Shown here piece after piece: positions 1-7,498 of a stretch of DNA of 64,000 nucleotides. Within the stretch, counting starts at the first letter, position 1; the number at the start of each line of letters is the position of its first letter. The notes under the pieces were generated by a model. The model did not search any database. It was not told the DNA's origin and was given only the letters and a program-made list of their open reading frames with translations. The position numbers and the translations under genes were made by a program. The stretch spans positions 1 through 64,000 of the forward strand of contig NZ_JARWOP010000235.1 of assembly GCF_029868745.1 (NCBI RefSeq), given 5' to 3'. Origin of the DNA: Nocardia wallacei (GTDB taxonomy: Bacteria > Actinomycetota > Actinomycetes > Mycobacteriales > Mycobacteriaceae).

Positions 1-209
1 GCCCGCTCCGCAGCATCCAAGGGCTTTTCCCCGTGGATCTCGGCCGCGGCGATCCTGCGCCGCTCATCTTTGACCCACGTCCCCAGCAGACTCTCGTGAA
101 TACCCAGCTCCCGGGCAACTTCAGCGACCGTGCGACCCGAATCGATCACACGATGCGCAGCCTCGACCTTGTACTCGGCCGTGAACGACCGACGCTTACG
201 AGGAGGCAC
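1..209 (-). mobile_element. IS3-family transposase OrfA, N-terminal part (runs off left edge)
   Basis: Reading leftward from a GTG at 209 (complement), the translation begins MPPRKRRSFTAEYKVEAAHR and continues with an HTH_Tnp_1 pattern: VIDSGRTVAEVARELGI, then a recognition-helix-like HESLLGTWVKDERR. This is the N-terminal DNA-binding subunit (OrfA) of IS3/IS911-type elements, which works with OrfB through frameshifting. The frame stays open to the window edge, so the rest of OrfA and all of OrfB must lie outside. The IS end appears to lie just to the right, near 245-275, inside the neighbouring regulator gene. The family call is from the motif; the exact IS group was not determined. Confidence 0.85.
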
Positions 210-218
210 ACAGACATC

Positions 219-854
219 CTAACCAGCGGGAACAACCATCCCGCTAACTCGGTGTCCACTCCCCGGGGTGAACCTCACGCCGTCCTCGGCGAGCGTCGCG
301 TCGGCAAGGTCGAGTGCCTTCGCAAGGTCCCCGGTGTGCCGAGCCGTGAGCGACCGGAACGACAACGCGTGTGCTCGTTGCGGTCCGTCCTGTGCCAGTT
401 CGGCCGCGTCGGCGAGAACTTTGTCGGCAATCGCCCGCTGACCCGTGGCGTGCTCCAGCCAACCCCGGTACCGCGTGACTTCGGACGCTAAGCCGTTATC
501 CAAACCTCTTGCGAGAGTATCAATTCCGCGTACCACAGGAAGGACGGGAGCCGCGCCTATCCGGTCTTCTAGGTGTCGGGTGCGCTCCAGGATGACAGCC
601 ACATCGGCAGCACCGGTCCCGTCCGGATCGGTGGCTATAGCGCTGAGCCTGCCCGCCACTGGATCATCACCCAGCACGCGGCGATACGCAGCGGCCACCC
701 CCTCGGGCACCGGGCGTTGCCCGTTCTCTATCTGCGACAGATACGCCGGTGAGTAGTGGGTTTTCTCAGCCATACGACGCAGGCCGATACCGGCCACTGT
801 GCGAAGTTCACGCAACAGTGTTCCGGTCACGTCCGAATCTGCGAACACGTGCAA
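219..854 (-). pseudogene. XRE-family regulator, 3' part lost to IS insertion
   Basis: The 211-residue product starts with a helix-turn-helix of the XRE type (residues about 10-60; LRRMAEKTHYSPAYLSQIEN is the HTH core). An alpha-helical TPR-like stretch follows to about residue 195. Actinobacterial relatives with this layout are usually around 400 residues, so about half is missing. The last residues (after LAEDGVRF, ending GMVVPAG) run into the IS end and its hairpin, so they are probably IS-encoded. A DNA-binding N-terminus could still be made, so residual repressor activity is possible. The truncation is inferred from length and junction position. Confidence 0.6.
225..245. repeat. Inverted repeat (hairpin) at the IS left end
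   Basis: AGCGGGA at 225-231 and TCCCGCT at 239-245 form perfect 7-bp arms around a 7-base loop, directly upstream of the OrfA start. Such subterminal hairpins are common beside IS3 promoters. It also falls within the last codons of the truncated regulator on the same strand, so those codons are probably IS sequence. Confidence 0.55.
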
Positions 855-1006
855 ACACGCTAGTCCTCCGAACTCACCTGCGGGTCACGGATGCTCGTTA
901 CTGGCTTCGCAGAGGGGGTTGCAGCCAATCAACTCACCCCCGGCCCGGTTCTTCCTCTGCGGACGCCTCTAGCACGCCGACTACATGGCGACGGGAGTAC
1001 AAAACG

Positions 1007-1345
1007 ATGCGCTTTCGACCGACCGCATTGGGATGGGTAGATCCGGAGGTGTCCGACGCGCTGATGTGGGACCGCGCTCAGGTGCAACGCCAGGCGCGCT
1101 CGCTCGGGTACCTGAACGTCTGGCCTGAACCATCGCTCACCCCGCTAGCGGACCAGGTGCGTACTGCCGATGTAGATGCCGTGATCACTCCGTCACCGCA
1201 ACACCTGAGCCCGCTCGAGTTGAACGGGGTGCTGTACTTCGACGAGATCGAAACTATCTCTCCGCGAATGAGTTTCGCCCGATGGACACTGAATCAAGCC
1301 CGACTCAGGCCGGACCTATTAGGCTCCGAAGGCATCCAGAACTGA
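1007..1345 (+). CDS. Hypothetical protein (112 aa)
   Basis: The start is chosen at the ATG at 1007 because GGGAG lies about 9 bases upstream; an upstream extension of the same frame has no ribosome-binding site and reads as non-coding. The product begins MRFRPTALGWVDPEVSDALM and is soluble, without a signal peptide or membrane segment. It contains PSPQHLSPLELNGV followed by YFDEIETISPRMSFARW, suggesting one small alpha/beta domain. I do not recognise the family. The gene opens a four-gene same-strand series (to 2981) of lower GC than the surroundings, bounded on the left by the IS-damaged regulator, which suggests an acquired cassette. Confidence 0.65.
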   Translation: MRFRPTALGWVDPEVSDALMWDRAQVQRQARSLGYLNVWPEPSLTPLADQVRTADVDAVITPSPQHLSPLELNGVLYFDEIETISPRMSFARWTLNQARLRPDLLGSEGIQN

Positions 1346-1366
1346 TGAGCTGAGGGGATCGACAAA

Positions 1367-1909
1367 ATGGGCGATTACCGGACGTACACACAAGCCGAGC
1401 TTGAACAGAAGGAACGCGACCAGCAAGACCCGAAATGGCTCGAATGGGTTGACCCCATTCGAATGAACGCTCAGATTTACAAGTTACTGAACGAAACAGT
1501 TCCGGATATACCGGACAATCCATGGTCACCCGAAGGGCTAGACCGTGCGGAGCGATATGCATTGGACCGGTTCTCATCAATGGATGACGTAGACAAGCCC
1601 GAGAATCGGGATATCGCTGATCAGCTCACCCGGTTTATCGGCGAAGTGTTCCGGCGAAACTTCGACGGAGAATGGTACAACGTTCCCGAAATGAGCGGCG
1701 AACGCTACTCCGATTTCGGCCCCGTGATTCGCGATGAATGGAGTGACGCGTATCTAGACACAGCGAATCTCGTTACCGCCGCCGTACATCGAAAGTGGGG
1801 GGATTACTGGTCTGGGATCTACTCCAACAGTATCGAAACTCATAAGAGTTGGGTTGAAGCCGGGAAGCCTTCCCTTCATGAGTGGCTGAGAATACAAGAA
1901 TCGTCATAG
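1367..1909 (+). CDS. Hypothetical acidic protein (180 aa)
   Basis: ATG at 1367, 21 bases after the preceding stop, with a purine-rich stretch (GAGGGGAT) upstream. The product is acidic and aromatic-rich (many D/E/W/Y, for example DEWSDAYLD and KWGDYWSGIY) with no membrane segment. It begins MGDYRTYTQAELEQKERD. The composition is like many immunity or antitoxin proteins, but no family is recognised. Base composition is clearly lower in GC than the genes after 3.2 kb. It precedes the nuclease-like gene in the same orientation, so a protective role toward that protein is conceivable but only inferred. Confidence 0.7.
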   Translation: MGDYRTYTQAELEQKERDQQDPKWLEWVDPIRMNAQIYKLLNETVPDIPDNPWSPEGLDRAERYALDRFSSMDDVDKPENRDIADQLTRFIGEVFRRNFDGEWYNVPEMSGERYSDFGPVIRDEWSDAYLDTANLVTAAVHRKWGDYWSGIYSNSIETHKSWVEAGKPSLHEWLRIQESS

Positions 1910-1926
1910 GTCACCAAAGGGGGGTT

Positions 1927-2268
1927 ATGGGGTATGAATGGAATGAACGGCTAGAGAAAGACTATCGGCACTACGTCGGAGGCAAATGGTTTCAAGGGCT
2001 CAATGCTCGCGACCGCCAAGGCTACCGCGAAGCCAGGAACCAATGGCAGAGATCCCGAGAAGTTGGTAACCGATTCCGGGATGGTATGGCCTTCATACGC
2101 GGCCAGACCGCTGAGCGCGGTTACGAGAAGGAAGTACGGCACCAGACGCCGAGCGGCGTCAGGGTTCACGATATATCCAACACGAAAGCTCGCGAAGGGC
2201 AGGAGTACAAATCAGGCAGAGTCGACAAAGAGAAGGCTCTCCCTCAGCTGGTCAAGAAGAATACTTGA
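1927..2268 (+). CDS. Nuclease-like protein, N-terminal portion (113 aa)
   Basis: The ATG at 1927 is preferred over an upstream in-frame ATG at 1882 because AAAGGGG lies 4-9 bases ahead of it. The helical N-terminus (residues 1-60) is followed by GVRVHDISN and then AREGQEYKSGRVDKEKALPQ. The E-x-K with a preceding D resembles the core of PD-(D/E)XK-type nuclease folds; this is by eye only. The frame stops at TGA 2266-2268, where the next gene begins one frame back. A -1 shift at AAT 2260-2262 would continue the protein smoothly (KKN-Y-LMQRGYE), so this looks like the first half of a longer protein cut by a one-base loss, or joined by frameshifting. Confidence 0.6.
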   Translation: MGYEWNERLEKDYRHYVGGKWFQGLNARDRQGYREARNQWQRSREVGNRFRDGMAFIRGQTAERGYEKEVRHQTPSGVRVHDISNTKAREGQEYKSGRVDKEKALPQLVKKNT

Positions 2269-2981
2269 TGCAGCGAGGTTACGAAATCGGCTGGACAGTC
2301 GTAGCAGGCGCTCGGATAGATAAAGAGGTTCGGGAGAGATTTAAAGAACTCCGAGAAAAGTATGCTCGGCAATTCAGGGTTCAGGAAGTGTCGCGCGAGC
2401 AATTCCGGCTTGCGTTGACGGTAGCGAAGAACCTGGAAAGACAGCGCAAGCGCCGGGAGAAAGAAGAAAGGGCCAGAGTAAGGGCGGAGAGGAAAGCCCG
2501 AGAAGAGAAAGCGCGTCAGGAACGCGCCAAGGCCGAACGCGAGCGTAAGGCCCGTGAGGAACGCGAACGGGTACAGCGCGAAGCGGCCGAGCGGGTAGCT
2601 CGGGAGTTCGCGGAGAAGTACCGAGCGCTGCTGTCTCGGGACCGGGAACCGAGCCAAGGCGACTCGGCACGGGTGCGGGACGAAACCGACGCAGCCGAGA
2701 AATTGCAGCAGCATGAGCGCGACCAGGCCGACGAGAAAGCCCGGCAGAAACAGCGTGAGGCAGCCGACCGGCTCGCACTCGAAGCGCGACGAGCACGCGA
2801 ATTAGCGGACAATCGACAACCCGGCGAGATGACACGAGAAGTCGCCGACATATTGCATGTCACCCGACCGACACCCGGAATCGAACTCCCGCACCGGGAA
2901 CCCCCGCAAGCGGGCCGGACTCGCGGCGGCAGAGAGGAACGTAGCCGCGAGCGCGGCGGACGAGAACGCACCCGCGACTAG
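2265..2981 (+). CDS. Continuation of nuclease-like protein with long charged coiled coil (about 238 aa)
   Basis: The frame can start at TTG 2265 or ATG 2268, overlapping the previous stop. Residues 1-55 (MQRGYEIGWTVVAGARIDKE onward) look like the C-terminal beta-alpha half of the domain in the preceding gene. Residues about 60-190 are an uninterrupted highly charged K/R/E coiled coil, and the tail (about 195-238) is Arg/Gly-rich and probably disordered. There is no clear ribosome-binding site apart from a purine run (AAGAAGA), which fits either translational coupling or a broken single gene. Possible roles are DNA or RNA binding or a toxin-like nuclease; function is unknown. Confidence 0.6.
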   Translation: MMQRGYEIGWTVVAGARIDKEVRERFKELREKYARQFRVQEVSREQFRLALTVAKNLERQRKRREKEERARVRAERKAREEKARQERAKAERERKAREERERVQREAAERVAREFAEKYRALLSRDREPSQGDSARVRDETDAAEKLQQHERDQADEKARQKQREAADRLALEARRARELADNRQPGEMTREVADILHVTRPTPGIELPHREPPQAGRTRGGREERSRERGGRERTRD

Positions 2982-3183
2982 ACGAACAAGAGACACCGAA
3001 ACACCGGCCTAGAACGGCCGTAGAACTCCGAACTCTACGCGGACTTGATGTCAGCGGCATTGCTATGGATTGTTCGCCTACTTCGAAGATGACAGCGTAC
3101 CGGCCGGGAGCAAAGAACTCGATATTTGACTCGTGGCACGAGCAATGTGATCCAGCACATCGCTGAACCGAAAGGATGATCTC

Positions 3184-3621
3184 GTGGATCCTGCTTTGAT
3201 CGAACAACTGACCATCGACGCGGCCAGCGACGGCGTGCAGCAACTCGTCGTTGGTGGGGTCGTCCAGCATGCCGGTAGGGTGCTGCTCCTTCAGCGGCCT
3301 GAGGACGACTTCATGGGCGGTATCTGGGAGTTGCCCAGTGGGAAAGTCGAATCCGGCGAATCGCTCGATCATGCCTTGATTCGTGAGGTCAAGGAAGAGA
3401 CGGGGCTCGGGGTGACTGCTATACGCAGCTACCTCGGTAGTTTCGACTATGAATCCGGCAGCGGGAAGAAGGCCCGGCAGTTCAACTTCGCAGTCGATGT
3501 GAGCGACACTGAACCGGTGCTGCTTCAAGAGCACGATGCGTACACCTGGACGGCGCTCACCGAGGAACTGCCGGTTACCGAGGCCGTCCGGCGGGTGCTC
3601 GCGGAATATCGGCGGACATAA
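3184..3621 (+). CDS. NUDIX hydrolase
   Basis: GTG start at 3184, 145 residues. The Nudix box matches the consensus exactly: G53, E59, R67-E68, E71-E72 and G74-L75, the Mg2+-binding loop-helix that cleaves nucleoside diphosphates linked to another moiety. The domain spans about residues 20-140, typical of MutT-like enzymes. FMGGIWELPSGK just before the box resembles MutT-type pyrophosphatases acting on nucleotides, but the substrate cannot be assigned. It stands alone, with a 200-bp region upstream in which nothing else was seen, and is convergent with the kinase gene. Confidence 0.93.
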   Translation: MDPALIEQLTIDAASDGVQQLVVGGVVQHAGRVLLLQRPEDDFMGGIWELPSGKVESGESLDHALIREVKEETGLGVTAIRSYLGSFDYESGSGKKARQFNFAVDVSDTEPVLLQEHDAYTWTALTEELPVTEAVRRVLAEYRRT

Positions 3622-3644
3622 GGCGGGAATCGGTTAACGGCAGG

Positions 3645-5075
3645 TCAGTTCGGTGGCTGGGGCGTGTCCATCTTGGTGCATTGCCAGCGGCCGTCGAGAT
3701 ATTCGACGGTCATGGTGAGCGGGACTTGTTTGGCTTGTGGACTCGAGCTGGTGCTCACGTTGCGGAGCGTCTGGGTGAGTAGTGCGGCGATTTCCGCGCG
3801 GGTCGAGTCACCGGACTTGAAGTAGCACTGGGCATCGCTGGCCTGAGAAGACACCTGGCTCTGGGTCATGGCGCCTTGCAGCGTGGGCCACGAGCTGTCG
3901 AACTGAGCCTGGAGATCCCCCGCCGCGCCGTCGTCGAGCGACTTCTTGTACAAATCGAGATTTTTGTAGTCGTAGGTCATCATGGTGCGACCGAAGTCGC
4001 AGGCGAACACGCGGGCCGCCTCGCGTGCTGCTTCGGCGGACTGTTGCTCGTGCTGTTTGCTGGACGAATTGTGCAGCACCAGAACAACAGTCGTGGCAGC
4101 ACCGCCGAGGACCAGGACGATACCCAGCACCGCGGCGATGAACATTCCGCGGCGGCGACGCTTCGGCACCGACGATGCCGAGGGCGCGAAGGCCATCGGG
4201 TGCGCGGGGGTGAAGGCCGCCGGTTGCGGAATATGCCTGCCCGCCAGCGCATTTGCCGCCTCGGCGGCCAGTTCTCCACAGCTGCCGAACCGCTGTCGCG
4301 GGTCCTTGGCCAGCGCACGCGCTATCACGGCGTCGAAACCCGGTGGCAGCGCGGGATTTCGGTGGCTCGGCACCGGCGGGGGCTGGTGCAGGTGGGCGGT
4401 GATGAGCTGGGCGGAGTTGGTTCCGGGATACGGGTGATCGCCGGTGAGCATGTGGCAGAGCGTGCCGCCGAGCGCGTATACGTCGGTGCGGTGATCGACC
4501 GGTGTGCCGACGTCGAACTGTTCGGGCGCGGCGTATTGGAGGCTGGCGTAGACGTCGCCGGTGCGGGTGAGGCCGACGGACTCGTCGAGGGCCTTGGCGA
4601 TGCCGAAGTCGGCGAGCAGTACTCGCTGCTGCGGGCCGCGCGCGAGCAGGATATTGGCCGGTTTGACGTCACGATGCAGGATCCCGGCCGCATGGGCATG
4701 GTCCAATGCACGGGCGGTTTCGGTAATGATCCGCACCGATTGTTCCGGCGGGATCGGACCATTGCGCACCACGGCCGCGACATCGGTGCCGTCGACGTAC
4801 TCCATCGCGATCCACAGCCGGCCCTCGTGCTCACCGCGCGCGTGAATGGCGACGATGTTCGGATGTGCCAGCCGCGCCACGGTATCCGCCTCGCGTTGGA
4901 ATCGCGCCCGGACATCCGGATCACCGGCCATGGCATGGCTGAGCAGCTTCAACGCGACGAACCGCGGCAGATCACGGTCGTGCGCGAGATACACCTCCCC
5001 CATGCCGCCGACACCCAGCAACCGTTCGATGCGATAGCCGGCGAAGACCTGCCCGTGCACCAGCGTGTTACCCAA
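3645..5075 (-). CDS. Membrane Ser/Thr protein kinase (PknB-like)
   Basis: The start is set at TTG 5075 because GGAGGAGGA lies 6 bases upstream; the longer upstream reading is arginine-rich and non-coding in character. The 476-residue product has an intact Hanks-type kinase domain: glycine loop GVGGMGEVY at 21-29, K43, HRDVKPAN at 134-141, DFG at 156-158 and APE at 183-185. A proline-rich linker leads to a basic stop and one membrane helix (about 311-335). The extracellular C-terminus (about 340-476) has cysteines and matches the general layout of mycobacterial Pkn kinases with a small sensor domain. It would phosphorylate cytoplasmic proteins on Ser/Thr in response to an envelope signal. No phosphatase gene is adjacent. 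Confidence 0.93.
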   Translation of the reverse strand: MGNTLVHGQVFAGYRIERLLGVGGMGEVYLAHDRDLPRFVALKLLSHAMAGDPDVRARFQREADTVARLAHPNIVAIHARGEHEGRLWIAMEYVDGTDVAAVVRNGPIPPEQSVRIITETARALDHAHAAGILHRDVKPANILLARGPQQRVLLADFGIAKALDESVGLTRTGDVYASLQYAAPEQFDVGTPVDHRTDVYALGGTLCHMLTGDHPYPGTNSAQLITAHLHQPPPVPSHRNPALPPGFDAVIARALAKDPRQRFGSCGELAAEAANALAGRHIPQPAAFTPAHPMAFAPSASSVPKRRRRGMFIAAVLGIVLVLGGAATTVVLVLHNSSSKQHEQQSAEAAREAARVFACDFGRTMMTYDYKNLDLYKKSLDDGAAGDLQAQFDSSWPTLQGAMTQSQVSSQASDAQCYFKSGDSTRAEIAALLTQTLRNVSTSSSPQAKQVPLTMTVEYLDGRWQCTKMDTPQPPN

Positions 5076-5163
5076 CCCCGTCCTCCTCCACCCGAAGCTC
5101 CGATTACGGTAGCCGACCGTGCCGGAGCGAGCGACCTCTCGGCGTCGAGGAGGACGGCGGCAC

Positions 5164-5808
5164 TCAGCAACCGAAGGCCTGGCCGACATTCTCTTTCGGG
5201 TCGGCCGTCTTCTCGCGCAGGCAACCGAACGGGACGACGCCCGCATCACTTATTCGCGCACCGGATTTCACCACTGTGTGAATGCATACGAGGCCGTCTG
5301 TTTCGAGGCGGCAGGTGTAGTCCTTGGCAGTGATGCGGCTGCCGTAGGGCAGGGGCGCGCCGTCCCCAAGAATGAAGGGGCCCGGGTCACCGTGCAGGGA
5401 GCCGACGGAGAGGGCTGCGCCCGAGTAGTCGATCCAGTTGGGAACCCAGTTGCCGATGTACTCGCCAGGGGGGCGAGTGGGCGGGTGCTGAAGCTCCACC
5501 AGACAGCTCAAGTCGTCGACGCGGCCGCGGAAATCGGTGGTGCACTTGATCTTTCCGGTGGGGCTGACGAAGGCGATATCGCCGTTGAGCGGTGTGGACT
5601 TGCCGTCTCGGGTGGCGGTGCCGAACTGTGCGGTGTCGACCGGTTTTCCGGCCTGCACCCAGGCGGCGACGTCGGCGAACGAGGCGCCGCGGGCGGGCGC
5701 TTGCGTGACGGCATCGGAAACGGGATGTGGCTCGCCGTCTTTCGTCAGGGAGCAACCGGCCGCCAGGAGCACGAGCATCGTCAACACCGCGATACGCATG
5801 CCGCTCAC
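5164..5808 (-). CDS. Secreted lipoprotein of unknown function
   Basis: 214 residues from GTG 5808; an ATG three codons later (5799) is an equally good start. MRIAVLTMLVLLAAGCS is a classical lipoprotein signal, with the acylated Cys in the LAAGC lipobox. The mature part has several further cysteines (including KIKCTTDF, LSCLVEL, YTCRLE, LVCIH and the C-terminal FGC), suggesting disulfides. It lies just upstream of the kinase gene in the same direction with a gap of about 90 bp, so co-transcription is possible. This kind of Cys-rich lipoprotein is common in Nocardia and mycobacteria; no enzyme motif is visible. Confidence 0.85.
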   Translation of the reverse strand: MSGMRIAVLTMLVLLAAGCSLTKDGEPHPVSDAVTQAPARGASFADVAAWVQAGKPVDTAQFGTATRDGKSTPLNGDIAFVSPTGKIKCTTDFRGRVDDLSCLVELQHPPTRPPGEYIGNWVPNWIDYSGAALSVGSLHGDPGPFILGDGAPLPYGSRITAKDYTCRLETDGLVCIHTVVKSGARISDAGVVPFGCLREKTADPKENVGQAFGC

Positions 5809-6010
5809 ACTAAGCGGTGATGCGGCCGCGCGGTGCGCTCCCGGCGCCCGGGCTGCGTTCCGGCCGGAGACGCGCCGGGCCGAAAAGTCGGGACACGCGG
5901 AATCGGCGGAATGTGTCGGAGGTGCGTGTCATGCTGGGGTTCCGCGGTCGAGACAGGCCTGAAAGCGCACCAGCGCAGGCAGATTCGCACGACAAGTGAG
6001 TGGGGATGCC

Positions 6011-7381
6011 ATGTCCGAAATACCGTCCGATATAGCGATCGCCCGCCATCGCCGGGATGTCGCCGAACTGCACGACAGGTTCGAGGCACTACCGGCCGGC
6101 GAGCCGGTACACCTGGTCAAGTCCACCTCCAACCTGTGGCGGCCCCGCGTCCAGCGCGGAAACGGCCTGGACGTCCGGACATTCGACCGGGTGCTGACTG
6201 TCGATCCGGGCAGTCGCACGGCCGAGGTCGAGGGCATGGCGACCTATGAGACCATCGCCGACGCGGCCCTCGCCCAGCGCATGCTGCCGCCGCTGGTGCT
6301 GGACTGCAAGACCATCACCCTCGGCGGCGCGGTCGTGGGCACGGGCGCCGAATCCTCCTCGTTCCGTGCCGGTCTGCCGCACGACAGCGTCACCGAGATG
6401 GAGATCCTGACCGGCGACGGACGCATCGTGACGGCCACCGCGGACAACGAGCACGCCGAACTCTTCCACGCCTTCCCGCACTCCTACGGCTGTCTCGGCT
6501 ACGCCCTGCGGCTACGGATCGATCTGGAACCGGCACAACGGTTCGTCCGGCTGCGACACGTGCGGACGGGCTCGACCGGCGAGTGGGTATCGGCACTGCG
6601 CAAGATCACCGAGATCCGCGAGTTCGACGGGGAGCGAGTCGATTTCGTGGACGGCACCTACTTCGGCCCGGACGCGGTCTATCTCAGCCTGGGCACCTTC
6701 ACCGACACCGCGCCCTACCTGTCGGACTACACCGGCCGGCGGATCTACTACCACGCCGTCCGTTCCCACACCGAGGATTACCTCGCCATCCGCGACTATC
6801 TGTGGCGCTGGGACACCGATCTGTACTGGACCTCGAAGTCGTTCGGCCTGGAAAACCCTGTGGTGCGGCAACTTTGGCCGCAGCGCTACCGCAATGCCGA
6901 GACCCTGCGCCGCCTGCAGATGTGGGCGCGGCGCGACGGCCGCGTCGACCGTGCCCTCGCCGCGGTCGGGCGCCCGGTGGAATGGGTGTTGCAGGACGCG
7001 GACCTGCCGGTGGAGACGGTGCCGGAATTCCTGGAGTTCTTCGATCGCGAGGTCGGCATCGCACCGGTCTGGCTGTGCCCTTTCGTCATGCGCAGGCCCG
7101 CGAGCCTGTATCCGATCGAGACCGGCCGCCTGTTCGTCAGCGTCGGCTTCTGGGCGCCGGTCCGGTTACGCCGCGGTCAGGCGCCGGGCCACCACAACCG
7201 GCTGATCGAGCGGAAGATCACCGAACTCGGCGGCCGAAAACCGCTGTACTCGACGGCCCACTACGGCGAAGAGGAATTCTGGCAGCTGTACGGCGGCGGC
7301 ACCTACCACCGGCTGAAGGCCGCCTACGACCCCGACGGCCGCTTCCCCGACCTGTACGACAAATGCGTGCGCGGCGGGTAG
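6011..7381 (+). CDS. FAD-binding oxidoreductase, DHCR24 (sterol delta-24-reductase)-like
   Basis: ATG 6011 is preferred over GTG 5996 because GGGGA lies about 5 bases upstream. The 456-residue protein carries a PCMH/FAD_binding_4 domain in the first 190 residues, with the FAD-pyrophosphate loop GGAVVGTGAESSS at about 105-117. The C-terminal part is rich in aromatic residues, as in the DHCR24/Diminuto family, which reduces the side-chain double bond of sterols. The bacterial substrate is unknown; a steroid or lipid is plausible because two acyl-CoA synthetase genes follow on the same strand. No signal peptide. Confidence 0.85.
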   Translation: MSEIPSDIAIARHRRDVAELHDRFEALPAGEPVHLVKSTSNLWRPRVQRGNGLDVRTFDRVLTVDPGSRTAEVEGMATYETIADAALAQRMLPPLVLDCKTITLGGAVVGTGAESSSFRAGLPHDSVTEMEILTGDGRIVTATADNEHAELFHAFPHSYGCLGYALRLRIDLEPAQRFVRLRHVRTGSTGEWVSALRKITEIREFDGERVDFVDGTYFGPDAVYLSLGTFTDTAPYLSDYTGRRIYYHAVRSHTEDYLAIRDYLWRWDTDLYWTSKSFGLENPVVRQLWPQRYRNAETLRRLQMWARRDGRVDRALAAVGRPVEWVLQDADLPVETVPEFLEFFDREVGIAPVWLCPFVMRRPASLYPIETGRLFVSVGFWAPVRLRRGQAPGHHNRLIERKITELGGRKPLYSTAHYGEEEFWQLYGGGTYHRLKAAYDPDGRFPDLYDKCVRGG

Positions 7382-7498
7382 AACGGGCCGCCCGACTTGG
7401 CCGAATTTGTGTATCCCAGGTCACACCCGACTGCTACCTTCCACAACACGGACGGGTTGCGTGCGATGTCGCACGTGGGGCACGCGGAGGTGTTCGAG

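Noticed and set aside
2254..2268. Classical programmed -1 frameshift signal at the split gene
   Set aside because: No X-XXY-YYZ heptamer is present at the junction and no stable downstream hairpin was obvious, so programmed frameshifting is not claimed.
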